From assembly GCA_023614405.1 (NCBI GenBank), contig CM042685.1, positions 230,557,661-230,621,660 on the forward strand: a stretch of DNA of 64,000 nucleotides, given 5' to 3'. Made by a program: the position numbers and the translations under genes. The notes beneath the pieces are model-generated. The model was given only the letters and a program-made list of their open reading frames with translations. It made no database searches and was not told the origin of the DNA. Positions 1 through 11,207 of the stretch are shown in pieces (position 1 is the first letter of the stretch; the number at the start of each line of letters is the position of its first letter). Origin of the DNA: Avena insularis (lineage: Eukaryota > Streptophyta > Magnoliopsida > Poales > Poaceae).

Positions 1-1044
1 TGATCAAACTAGGTATGGAGATACCGATGATCGAATCTCGGGCATGTAATATATCGCGAAACAAAGGGATTAAGATACTAGCATAAAAGGTTCTCGTGAT
101 CACAAGAAAGTCACCGTTGAATGTGTGGGAGTCAGTATGGGTCTCCAGATCCCGCTTCTGAGTATTGATCTGAGAGGGGTCTTGATCATGTCCGCATTAT
201 TTGTGAACCGTAGGGTGAAACACTTAAGATACACTGACATCCATTTGGAGCAAAAGTTTCATGCCGGAAAGAATAACAAGCGCAGGCATTTATTTCACTA
301 GATACCGAAACGGGTTTTCGGGTGAAATTGCAGAAAGTGTTTTTACATGTGAAATGAAATACTAGCAAGGGGTTATATGTGAATGTTTGTCATTAAAGTA
401 ATTGACAAAATTCTGAATAAATAAAAGGAGTTTTATTCAATGAGAGTTTGCATTAAATTTGGTGGAAATTTAATAGGAATTTGAGTGGGTTTTTGAGTGG
501 AGGGAATTGAAAGGCATTTGAGTGAGTGGAGTGTCCACCCATATGAATGAAGGAGGGGAGGGGCAGCCCCCATGGCCGGTGGCCACCCCCTTGGGTGCCC
601 CCCTCCTCCTATAAAAGGATCCCCCTCTCCTCTCTCTCTCTCACTCACACCTCCTCGTGAAGGATCTCTCTCCCCCTCAAGTATTTATTCCCCATGGTCT
701 CGGACTAGCGAGATACATGTTCCCGGTGGCTATTCGGCAAGAAAGAGTTGTGCTTTCGCTGCATCGCTGGAGCGAGGAGGCGGAGGTTGCTCGGTGCCTT
801 GGACATGTGTGCGAGCACGGATGCGCCGCTAAGTTGTGGTGCTAAGGACTTCCTCTCAATCTTGAGATCGGCAAGAGATCGTCTACATCAACCACGAGCT
901 TGAACTCGTTAAGCTTTGTCGGTCTTCAAGGGTATGTTCTCTACGGATATGCATCCGCCCGTTGTTTGTATCTAGTAGATAGATATTGGTACATGGTTGT
1001 TCCCATCATAGGAAATTTTTGTTTTCTATGCTGCAAACCCTACA
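1..1044 (+). repeat. Partial Copia-type LTR (3' portion)
   Basis: The 3' portion of an LTR whose start lies outside the window. It ends in CTGCAAACCCTACA at 1044, closely resembling the LTR termini of the Copia element at 25650-34522 (TGTAGGGG/TGTGGGGTTCGTAGCATGG on the other strand). A TATA-like box (TATAAAAGG, about 609) followed by CT-rich sequence lies on the + strand, which gives the orientation. No long coding frame is present; the short open frames at 433-845 are GC-rich LTR sequence. Family name not certain. Confidence 0.65.
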
Positions 1045-1050
1045 GGTATT

Positions 1051-1062
1051 GCTCTGATACCA
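1051..1062 (-). other. tRNA-iMet primer-binding site of the adjacent minus-strand LTR
   Basis: GCTCTGATACCA on the + strand, i.e. TGGTATCAGAGC on the minus strand, the canonical plant initiator-Met PBS. It sits 5 nt after the minus-strand end of the LTR at 1068-3415, as expected for a 5' LTR followed by its PBS. Confidence 0.75.
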
Positions 1063-1067
1063 AAAAC

Positions 1068-3415
1068 TGTAACACCCTAGGGATCAAGGCTAAATAAATT
1101 CTAAACCTTAGTATGTAATAAGCTTAACCTTGAGCTCGAGGATATCCAGTGAAGAATTAGTAACTCAACAATGACCCTACGACACAAAATTATTATAGCG
1201 AGCTCATAACCGAGGAGGGAACCAATTTATTACAAGCAGAGGTCACTGACCACAAACATCAAACAACGGAAGGCAAGTTATTCTATTAAGTATAACAAAC
1301 TTAACAAATATTCTAAGAGGCCTGAAGCATAACGATGATGTCCTAACCCATAGTTTCCAGGCCACCGGCCGGGAACCCCGGGCTACTCGTCGGTTTCGAT
1401 GGCGAACCAAACTTGTCTTAAGGGGAACACTTACTCTTCTACAAAATTATCAACAAAGCAAGGGTGGGTACAGAGTGTACTCAGCAAGACTTGTGGCTGG
1501 TGGGATATTTTTGCATAAAGCTATATTTTTTGTAAAACAAGAGGGAGAAGAAGCTCATCTAATCAGAATATTTTAAAAGGGTATAAGAGAGCGACATCTC
1601 CAAAGTATTGATCATCATCTGTTGCTATCCACCAAATCATCGTCAACTCAACCTCAACTAGGATCACCCCCTCATACCCATGAGGAAGCATCCTTAACAC
1701 ACCTTAGTTGCCAAGTTTTATGATTAGGTTCATGTTCTCCATGATCTCACGTCCGTTCCCAAGTCGTCCATAACTGTGGACACAACTTTTCGAAAAGATT
1801 AATACCCTGCAGGGGAGTACAACTTTACCCACACATACCAACAGACTCTTAATGCCACTACAAATTAGCCCTCTTCCGTGGAAGGCCGCCAGAGGATGGT
1901 TAGACATGACCTTTACCTTGCTTTTGCCGAGACCATGGTCATTCTCCAAAGATGGTTCCTCCATAATGGGTCAAATCCCGAAGCCGTTCCCTAGAGATGT
2001 GAGGCGAGGTTGGTTTACCAGGGACTCCATCCACCCCAAGCAACCCCGACCACGCTTACCTACATGTTATGATGCACCTTCACCTGCTAAATCTTTTAAA
2101 ACAGTTTCTATGCATATGCCAAATGGAACGCCCGAACTATGTGACTCATGGAATCTACTAGGCAAGTTAGTTATCGTGGGGTTTTCTAGGCCCCGTGTGG
2201 TTGTACGCTCGTCTTGGTTCAAGAGGCAAGAACTCGATTCCTAGTAGTGGCGAGCATGGGACTACAAAAACCACATCTCACCATGGCCTCCCATATAAGC
2301 CTTAGCATGTTTAATATCATATCACCTCTGATATCATCACGTTCTCTTGGCATACCAGATTCTCTGCATCTCATGCATCATCTGGATGAACCAACATTGA
2401 CAGCTATGCATAGCTAAGCAGGACACAGATATAAGCTCTAGCAGTGCACATAAGCCAAACATAGTTATGCTAGGAGCAGTGGATCAGGTAATGTAAACTC
2501 AAAGGGAGTAATACAATAGATAGGATACCCTATCTATCGATAAAAGACCACAGTAGAATCGTATGCATCATGGCAAGAATTGAAATACTTTGAAATCATG
2601 GAATTGTATCATGGTGGGGCTATGCTTGCCTTTGCCCATTGATAACCAATAAGCAGACCTTCGGACATCTTGCACTTGACTTGATTATAGTTTGTCAAGT
2701 ATTGGTCTTTGAGCTTTGACGGTGTTGATCTCGGTCTTCAATCTGGACCTCGATCTCGAAATCGTATTCTACCAGGAAGAACCAAACACCGGAAAGCAAG
2801 GAAAACAATCAACACATAGCATTGATGCAATGCTCAAGCAAGGATGATGATATGACAAGTTAAGTTGTGTCGAAATGAAACCCTAAGGCATGCTTGGAAG
2901 TTTAAACGGGGTTCCAAGGGTGCAAACCCTAGAACGGAGAGAACCTTAGAGTCACCTATGGGGTTTAATTGGTTCTTCTAATTAAACTTGTCATTGAATT
3001 TGTTTAACAATTCATGATTATAGCTTTAAAAGATAGATCTTATTTTTCTGAGCATTTTGATATATTATACATAATTTTCTGTTTCCATTTTTTTTATAGA
3101 AAACCTTTTATTTTTTCCTGTTTTTTCTCATTTTCTCTTTGTATTTTAATATTCAAATCTGTTTTTAGATATTTCAAAAATACCAGAGACTTTTGTGAAA
3201 ATATAAAAATACTTTAGGGACCCTGTATAACATTTTGGGTTCCCTACATTTTTTATTTTCAAAATTCAAAACATTTTTAATTGATTTCAAAGAGAGGGAA
3301 AGATTAGGGTTTTAGGGTTTTGCATTTTTTTCTCTTTCATGCATTTTAGAACAAATGATGATCATGAATACACAATCAACCCTAAATACTATTTGTATAA
3401 AACTAGGGTGTTACA
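1068..3415 (-). repeat. LTR (2.35 kb), 5' LTR of a truncated minus-strand retrotransposon
   Basis: Begins TGTAACACCCTAG at 1068 and ends CTAGGGTGTTACA at 3415, a perfect 13 bp inverted terminal repeat of the TG..CA type that bounds LTRs. A PBS directly follows on the minus strand (1051-1062), so this is the 5' LTR of a minus-strand element. Its internal region is cut off by the LTR ending at 1044. TGTAACACCC termini are common in Triticeae Gypsy-type elements, but no gag or pol is left here to classify it. Weak open frames inside (for example 1852-2244) are not regarded as genes. Confidence 0.75.
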
Positions 3416-4411
3416 TACGTGTTGGCGCCAACCTGCCCAACTTCGGTGCCGTTTAAAATAGCGTCGACGCCAGGGGTTAGATTTCGAAATAGTTTTGCCA
3501 AGGGATCAGACGTGGAATTAGTTTCACAGAAAGTAATGCTGTAGGAGAACTTTATTAGGTAGTATTTACTGGTATCTTACTAGTGGCAGGCGTCTCCAAT
3601 GGTTCTATGCTAAGAAGTTGGTTTTATTTGGTGGCACTATATAGGCTTTTGTTTGATTGACCATATTAATTCCTTGCTAATTCCAGGACGAGAAGAGAAA
3701 ATAATGAAACACTGAAGTATGTACAAATTTCTGAAGTTGTTGAATGGTAACATGAAGCTTTTATGTTGCTGGATGCTATTCTAGTTCCTATTCACTGAAA
3801 CACACGTTGGAATTTTGTAGTTTTAAATTGACTGTATTCAGTTCTGTAATGAATGTGAATAGTGTAAACGATAGAACTTGAGTGATGTTTTGAATGTATT
3901 AAATTGAATGCTACATGTCCTATAGAATCATAAGCTATTCATCGTTATAAATATATAAACTGGACCTACAATTGAATGCTACATTTCCTATAAAAATTGC
4001 CTTCAAATGTTTTTAGAGGCACGCTATTTATAATGCCTAGAATTGTTTTTTGAGGCATTATTGTATGATGCCTACAGTTGTTATTAGAGGTATTATTGTA
4101 TAATGCCTTAAATTATTTTGGAGGCACTTTGGAAAATTGCCAACAAAAATCTTTGGAGGCATTGCTCAAATAGTGCCTGAAATAATATTCTAAGGAATTT
4201 TTCAAAGTACCTTAAAATATCCATTTTTTAAAACATTTTAAAAAGTGCCTTAAAAATTGTCCTTTATGGCAATTTTACAAAGTGCCTTAATTGATTTTCT
4301 CTACCCCATTTGATGTGGCATTTTTTGAATGCCTTCAAAGATCTTTTAAGGCACTTTTGATATTTTTTAAGGCACATTTTTGTGCCCCTAATAATCCACC
4401 GTGGTGTAGTG
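3416..4411 (+). mobile_element. CACTA (En/Spm) transposon end with subterminal repeats
   Basis: The segment ends in CCACCGTGGTGTAGTG at 4411, the reverse complement of a CACTACACCACGGTGG terminus typical of grass CACTA elements. From about 3990 to 4400 there is an AT-rich array of short motifs in both orientations (AGGCACTTT, AGTGCCTTA and variants with GAGGCAT/AATGCCT). This is the usual subterminal transposase-binding architecture. The other terminus and any transposase are not in the window. The LTR ending at 3415 interrupts the internal side. Confidence 0.75.
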
Positions 4412-5316
4412 ATAGGAAGTGAAAACAAGAATGGTTATTTATAGAACTAGATGAAATCCGTCGAACAAGTTCTTGCAAATATGAAACTACACATAGATAG
4501 GGAAATAATATTACATTACAAGTGTTAGGGGTGACCCCTTAGGGTTGCCCAATCTTTCACGATTCTATGTGGAAATCGATGGAAAAGCGAGAAGGTATCG
4601 AAAGCGAACACACACTTCGCGAAGAACATGATGAACACACACCAAACTCACACGATATAAGGCCGATTGCCCCAAATTATGATCACCGGTCTCATAAAAT
4701 TCTCGCAAGAAAAGATCGGTCAACGTGTTCCCTCAATCCACATCAGAGAGGGAAGAACAACTTGGAAAGGATCTTGATAGCTTGGAGAAGGGACACCGAC
4801 TCTAAGGCCTTGTACAATTAAGGATGCTCGAAGAGTACAACTAAGGATGCTCAAAGAAAAAATCCATAGAGATGGATGATGATAGGGTTTCCTCATGAAG
4901 AGAAGGAGACATAACTAGAAGTGATTCATACTAGGGTGTTCTTAATTTTTTTTCGAGACCCATGTGTTTTTGGTATCTGTCCGGAGCCCGTAACCGGCCC
5001 AAAACCAGATCGTTTTTGCGATCAGGTAGAGATGCTCTGCTCCGATTACCAAACTTCCAATCACAACTCCGAGTAGCAAGGGACTCTCAAAAAAAAACTC
5101 TGAGTAGCAAGTCGAAAAAAACTCCGAGTAGAAATCAAACTGGATTCGGCCGGACCCGAGACGGAAAACCAAAGCCGCCGGTTTGGGCAATTCGGTCAAC
5201 CCACCGCCCAAAAAGGCGGAACCGGCTGGGGCCCTCTAACTGCCGAACCGTAAACCTCTCGGCTCCGGCCTCGTTGTCCGATTCGCTTCAGTAAACAAAC
5301 TCCCATAGGTGGCACC
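4412..5316. other. Unassigned sequence upstream of the TCP11-like gene
   Basis: No gene recognised. The first half (4412-4930) resembles degenerate repeat DNA. The second half (4950-5310) is richer in C and G and leads into the TATA box of the gene at 5470. Short open frames here (4567-4821, 4962-5294) show no recognisable domain. Confidence 0.4.
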
Positions 5317-5322
5317 TATATA
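5317..5322 (+). promoter_or_regulatory. Putative TATA box of the TCP11-like gene
   Basis: TATATA in the context CACCTATATAGCG, 148 nt upstream of the chosen ATG at 5470. The GC-rich stretch between them would be the 5' untranslated leader. Position and sequence fit a plant core promoter; activity is not shown. Confidence 0.45.
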
Positions 5323-5469
5323 GCGCCGCGCGTGGCACGCCAGGACGGCGCGGAACAAACGACCGAACTCGAACGAGAGACGCGAAATAACGAGTGGAGG
5401 AGCAGAGCAGCAGCGGGACAAGCGAGGTTTCTCGCGATTCTCCCTCGAGCTTGATCGATCGGGAAGGTG

Positions 5470-6309
5470 ATGGCGGTGAGGGAGCCGGTGGCGATGGAGG
5501 AGGGGGCGGCGGCGACGCGGATGCATAGGAGCACCGAGGAAATCGAGGCCGGCCCTGGGCTCAAGCGGGAGGCGGAACAGCAGAGGCAGCTTGGAAGTGC
5601 TCGCACTTGTGCCAATGCCGATTACATCAAGCACGCAGATTTTCTTTCAAAAAGGCTGGCGAGGTATAAATTACTGACATACAAAAAAAAATAGATAGTA
5701 GTACATTATTTGAATGAAGTATTTTGTTGTATCTGCACGTTTCGAGTTAACTGAAGTCCTTTCTTCTAATCGATTATTTATTTCATATAGGTGCTGGAGA
5801 AATTTCTACAAGTCCCAGAAGACAACACTCGCCTTGGTCCAAGCATACGATGCCTTGGGGATTAACGAGAATTCAGTCAAGTCAATGTCGTTTGAGCAAT
5901 TAGCCATGTCGATGGAAGCTCCCGCGGCTCTTGAGGCCACCAAAGCATTGCTTGACCGGATGGAGAGGCGATTGGTTCTTTCTCAGTCAGCCACGGAAAA
6001 CATCGACCATCTACTGAAACGCCTCGCGCCTCCGAAGCGAAAGGCACCTCGGAGTAGAACAAGGGTCGCAGCACGGAGTTCCGGAGCAAGCAGCAGGTCG
6101 TCTAGGTACCCACTAAGGGTGGTGCTCTGCGCTTACATGGTTCTGGCTCATCCAGGTGTTGTTTTGAGTGGACAAGGTGAGCAAGAGATGCTGCTCATGG
6201 AGTCCGGAGTAAGCTTTATCAGGGAGTTTGAGCTGTTGGTTCAGACAGTACTCGAGGGACCATCTAGTCACCAGATGTCTTCGGATGTTACCGGTCAGAG
6301 TAGTAAATT
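5470..6309 (+). pseudogene. TCP11-like: T-complex protein 11-like gene, 5' part (exons 1 and 2a)
   Basis: Exon 1 (5470-5663) and the first part of exon 2 (5791-6309) are separated by a GT..AG intron (5664-5790). Recognisable family blocks are ANADYIKHADFLSKRLARCW across the junction, QAYDALGINENSVKSM and SRYPLRVVLCAYM. These match plant proteins related to Tcp11/SOK1, a family of poorly known role linked in yeast and mammals to cAMP-PKA signalling. Plant members usually have several hundred N-terminal residues of charged coiled coil. Here only about 35 residues precede the conserved block, beginning MAVREP and including STEEIEA, so the long coiled coil seems to be deleted. The ATG at 5470 is chosen because it is 3' of a TATA box and opens the frame. 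The exon is cut at 6309 by an 8966 bp retroelement; the frame continues at 15281. Confidence 0.85.
6305..6309. repeat. Target-site duplication AAATT, left copy
   Basis: AAATT at 6305-6309 is repeated at 15276-15280, directly flanking the LTR element. Keeping one copy restores an uninterrupted reading frame in exon 2 of the TCP11-like gene. Confidence 0.93.
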
Positions 6310-9300
6310 TGTAACACCCTCAGAATCGGACCTATGCAAGTTTTAGCGAAACCCGCCAAACCCGTATAGAAACGATTCAAAGGTGCCCATGGGCACTTTT
6401 GCGTGGTGGAAAGCGAAGTAATAACATTACACAACAGTCCTCGATGGGACCCACAGCAGAGATATATACAACGACTCAAAGAGTCAAGAATACGATGTAA
6501 TATACAAAGATCCAAATCACCTTGAAAATAGCGAGCGTCCGACCACGGACAAGATGCAAATGGGGCTAAGAGCCACGAAGAATAACCAATGGCGTCCATA
6601 ACCCTGCCAGGCCAAGCCGGAAGGGTAACCACTATAACGACGTCGATCTCAAAACCTGCTAAAACAAAAGGGTGCCGACAAAGGGCAAAGGAAAAAAGGC
6701 GTCGTCGATCTTGAGGCCGATGCAGCGAGACTAGAATTCGGCCCTAGCCTACATAGGTATGGTGGTGAAGCGGCGGCATGCACTAAACAACCTATAGAGA
6801 CTCGGTATAATTGGCGGCAATCGAGAGAGGTAAGATAGACCTATTCGGATCCAACGATTCTACCATCAAACAAACCCATCACCTGTTTCCCCTCGAGACC
6901 AATCGAGAAGTCAACCGAGAACTCACACGGTTGGCGATTTAATTGTCCGATTATAGTTGCGGCACTTTACTAGTCGAGTTTAGATAATCATCACGGTAAA
7001 ATAAGCGATGGCACTTTTAGTTAACCATTCCGTTATAGTGGCAACACTTACTAGTCAGATACAATTAGCATGAGATAAACCCAAAACCCAGCAGTTGTTG
7101 GTACTTTTATTTAGCCATTCCGTTGTAGTTGCAATACTTACTAGTCAGGTACAATGGTCGCAAGCGACACCCAAACAAGCAATGGTTGGCAGTTTTATTT
7201 AGCCATTCCATTATAGTGAAGCTGATTACTAGTCATTATGAAGTCAAATTTATAGCACTACTTTAGTTATAGTTGTCTATGATCGAGATATCTTGTGCTC
7301 CAAAGTCGTCCATAACGCGGACACGGCTTTGAAAGTTTTAACCCGGGTGCACAAATAGCAACACACACTCGATATGCCTCGGAAAAACCAAATCAAAACC
7401 CAGCGAGGCGATCCGACAAAGCAATTACAGGATTCAGAAATATTTGAGGCCACCCTTTAAGTAGATCCATAGAAGCGGTAGGCTCAAAGCGGGCTTAAGG
7501 TTGTGGAAGGCGGCTAAGCATTTGGGAACCCGAAAGTGTGGCTGGGCTTGTCGACAAATGAAATCGGGCCACGATCCTAACGATGCATGCGATTACCTCG
7601 CACAATTTAAATAAAGCGATAAAGCATGGCATAAGTACAGATAGTAAATAAAACCTCAAACTAGTTTGTGGCCCCAAGAAATAAGAATGAATCAAGCTCA
7701 CGGGGGTCCATAAGCCTCCGGATGTGGATAGCGCGAATATTCAAGAAGCAATTATCAAGTACTCGGGGTCTCACGGGACACAAGTGAATGATTAACAACC
7801 AAATAACATCTATTGCCCACCTGTGCCTCGCTACCTACTTCAATTTTAGTTATTAAACAGTAATTAAAGTTAACGATAAATAAAGCCAAGATCATCTCCA
7901 ACATCGAACATGCGGCAATACTCCAACAAGCGTGGTACTTGACGACCGCATAGCAACACTTGAGCAAGCGACTACGACGCTTGGGTCAACTATCTACCAA
8001 ACAACGGGTAATAGGATGTGTCCAAGGCAATATGAGTCTGCAAGGGATATCACGACACGAAAACTAGAGCATCGCAACCACGATAGCAATAGATCAACAG
8101 GAGGAATAAATACTATAAAAGTAAGATAGGTAGAAAAGAGGAGGTGCTACTTTGAAAACATTGCCGAGGGTTCATCCGAAGATCGGTGAAGCTCACATCA
8201 ACTCAACGGCCTAGTCATGAAGCAAAACACTAGAAGAAACACCGGATGCACTATTCAAGGTTACGGCGGAAGACCGGGCATGATGCATGTATGATGTATG
8301 ACATGGCAAAGATGCGATGCAATTAGGCAATATTAAAAGCGCTGGGGTCCCGACATTTAGTTAAACGGTTCAAGTTATTTATCTACCCCGCAAATTAAAT
8401 GTTGTAATAACAGGGCAAAATATATCACCGGTTCGCTACACCAATTTAAATGAGGCCAATATGAGACTAGATTTGCCCGCATATGTCCCCATATTTATTT
8501 ATAAGGTGAATCGGCATAAGGCCCCAAACCACAGACAAATTTTCATGCAACATGACAATTTAATAGGCAACAATTTATATAGATGGCATTTATTAAAATA
8601 GGGGCTCGGAAGAAGGTTCACACATTAGGGTTCTAAGATCTTGGTTACGGGGGTGGGGTTCGATCTCGAGTTCGAGGTTCGGAGGATCGGTCTCGGCGGG
8701 ATCGGTCTCGGATATGAGTAGATCTTGGCGTCGGGTGCATCAGTTCTTCCTGTCGGTGTCGTACTTATCGCGTTCATTGGAGACCTTGTCGGTCCGCGGT
8801 GGTCGGACTTGGCGTTTGGGGTGAAGAACTTGGCCTTCTGCGTCGGTGTCCTTACCGTCCGGGTTCTCGAGTATCGCATCCGGGAAGGAGTACTTGTCGT
8901 ATTCGCATCGGCGACCTTGGCGGTTATCGGGTTCGGTCGTCGAATCCGTGAGGGAGATCTTGACGTGGCGTCGGGTCCAGGAAGGAGTTCTTGTGGTTTT
9001 CCGAGATAGAGGACTTGACGTTCTGCGACAGGGATCCTCGGGTTCAATTCTTGTGGGTTCCAACTTGTAGCTCTTGACAGCGGTCTTCATGATCAACTGC
9101 ATCTCCCCAGCACGCTATCGTGACTCCACCAGGACGTTCATCAAGCAACACCGAATGCCGAAACAAAACATTGCGAACAGGGGCAGCGAGCAGGAGGGTG
9201 GCCATGGCGCTGGCGACGAGCTCGACGGGGTCCGGGGCTCGCGGAGGACGCGCGCGGGACATGGGGCAGAAGCGGTGGCGTCCATGGCAGGGCGAGACCG

Positions 9301-10417
9301 GCCGGAGAGCGCTCGAGCGGAGGCGGGCTCCGGAGGCGCTGCGGCTGCCGGTGGAGGGCGAGGGGGTCGTCGGCGAGGTGGGGGCAGAGGACGCGGCGGG
9401 GCTCCTCAGGTCGCCGACGGAGGACATGGAGGGCGGGGTCGCGGACGCTGGTGGGGCGGACGGAGGAGCTCGCCGGGGTCGGGGCGGAGCGGCAGCGGCA
9501 CCGGGAGGAGAGCGGGTCGCGCGGCCGCGGAGGGAGCGTCGGTGAGGGAGAGGGTCTCGGGAGCGGCGGCGGCGGTTGCTTGCGGGGAGGGTGGCGCGCC
9601 GATGGGAGGAGAGCGGCGGTTGGCGGGCGGCCGTGGGAGCGGGAGGCGAGCTCGGCGGCGACCGCGCCGGGGAAAGGGAGGAGAAGAGGAGGGAGGCGAG
9701 GGTCGCCGGCGGGCGCCAGAGAGAGGGAAGGAGGGAGGGAGGTGGTCGGGGCCGGGGCGCTGCTGTGTGCTGCGCGCGGAGGGAGCTAGCAGGGGAGAGG
9801 AGGCGCTGCGGGGAAGAGAAACAGGGGCAGGTGGGGGACGGGGTGGGGCCAGGCGCGGGGCCGGTGGCCAGGGGGCTGTCGGCTGGGCGTGTGCGTGCGT
9901 GAGTGGTTGGGGTGGCCAGGGTGTGTGGGGGCAGAGGATGGAGGGTTGGGAGAATGAGGTGGCAGGGTCTGATTGGGTGGGGATTGGGATGAGGTTGAGG
10001 TGGCGAGAGATGATTGGGTGGGGTGAGGTGGAGGAGGGGTGGGTAGAATAGGACCGGGTAGACTAGGGATTTTGGGGTGGGCCGTTTTAATTTCTGGGGT
10101 GGTCGTTCGGGTCGATTCGGCCCGTTCGACTGCCCCACAAAAAATAATTCAATAATTTTATTTGTTTCAAACCGACTTTTGCAAACCGATAGCAAACAAA
10201 ACAAAATAATCCGGTGACCCGGGTTTTGCGTTTGAATAGAGACGGGGCATCTAGAAAACACAAACAGGTTTTTCCGAAATTAGTTTTATGCAAGCAAATG
10301 CAAGATGATGACGATGCTCAAATGCAATGTGGCATGATGACATGAGCATGCGGTCATGATGATGCAATGCACAAAAACAACGCGATTTTCTGGTAGTGGT
10401 TTTTGCGGGATGCCACA
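6310..10417 (-). repeat. 3' LTR of the LARD-like element
   Basis: 4108 bp, from TGTAACACCC to TGCCACA, 3' LTR in minus-strand orientation. The stretch from about 8850 to 10305 is almost identical to 13715-15170 in the other LTR, whereas the rest differs by many small indels and substitutions. About 9180-10060 is extremely G-rich on this strand and gives long open frames on both strands that are not believed to be genes. Confidence 0.9.
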
Positions 10418-11207
10418 ATTCGACACCACTAACAAGGGATCTCGCCCTCGAGATCCGCCTCATGGTACCGGAAAGAAGGTCGGTGATCTGCATCTTCTCG
10501 CTTCGTGTAGATCCTCGCGACACCACTAACAAGAGGTCGTTGTCCGTGATCGTCAGCGAACACTCCGGGAACAAAGGGCGAAGGTAGAGGTATCCACAAA
10601 TAAAGCCACCTCTAGCTTCGATGGAAAGAGGGAACCGATGCATTCTCATCCCCTTCAATGTACACAAGCGAATAGAGTGAGTAGTCGGTATGGGGGCCAA
10701 TCCATCACGCACCCAAACTATTACTCTGCACACGAATAGGCGGATTATGCAACCAACTCTCGGAATCAGACTGAAGATCTCGACAAGCGAGGTTCGGAAC
10801 AAAGGAGTGATGCAGACTCTGCATCGGATCTGGCGTAGATGATGTCGTCGCGTCGGAAAACACCGGAAGGCACGAGAAGGAACAAAGGATGGTACCACAG
10901 ACGAAGGATTCCTCTGATAGCATGAAGACCAGATGTAGCAACACCGTTATCAAAGAAGGAAGCGAAACCCTGAAGGTACGACGGAACCCAACCACGAGAA
11001 TTCCTGGACTCGAAGAGAGAGAAGAGCGGATTCAAAACACGTAGAGGTAAGAGAGAATAGCAAAGGGTAAGGAGTAAAATCAGACCTAATCGGATCTATC
11101 CAACCGATTTTCCAAAAATAGTTTTGACACTCTACTTGGTAGTTAGCTAGGTTATCCTACTGAAATTTGGACTTGTGGGTATCATCGCAACTGGCTCGAT
11201 ACCACTC
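10418..11207 (-). other. Internal region of the LARD-like element
   Basis: 790 bp between the LTRs. A minus-strand open frame (10251-10898) crosses the LTR boundary and shows no gag or pol motif. A 16 bp motif, CGACACCACTAACAAG, occurs twice (about 10421 and 10520). No clear polypurine tract is visible next to the left LTR. Confidence 0.75.
11193..11204 (-). other. Degenerate primer-binding site of the LARD-like element
   Basis: GGCTCGATACCA on the + strand reads TGGTATCGAGCC on the minus strand. It matches the plant iMet PBS TGGTATCAGAGCC except for one missing A, and lies 3 nt from the LTR end. Confidence 0.65.

Noticed and set aside
1051..1062. Possible tRNA gene at GCTCTGATACCA (also at 43220)
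   Set aside because: Only 12 nt match a tRNA 3' end. They sit next to LTR ends and are primer-binding sites; no cloverleaf is present.
1852..2244. 130-residue plus-strand frame
   Set aside because: Inside the LTR at 1068-3415; no domain and no splice or promoter context.
3985..4411. Repeat array resembling a CRISPR
   Set aside because: Motifs are short, imperfect, in both orientations and unevenly spaced, next to a CACTA terminus in a plant genome.
5236..5634. 132-residue frame antisense to exon 1 of the TCP11-like gene
   Set aside because: Shadow of a GC-rich promoter and exon; no homology recognised.
9074..10051. 325-residue Gly/Arg-rich plus-strand frame (repeated at 13939-14916)
   Set aside because: Same GC-skewed LTR block; no domain. 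Identity between the copies extends over the whole block regardless of frame.
9044..10261. 405-residue minus-strand frame (repeated at 13909-15126)
   Set aside because: Lies inside a non-coding LTR, is low-complexity Pro/Ser/Arg-rich, overlaps a 325-residue frame on the other strand, and exists because of extreme GC skew.
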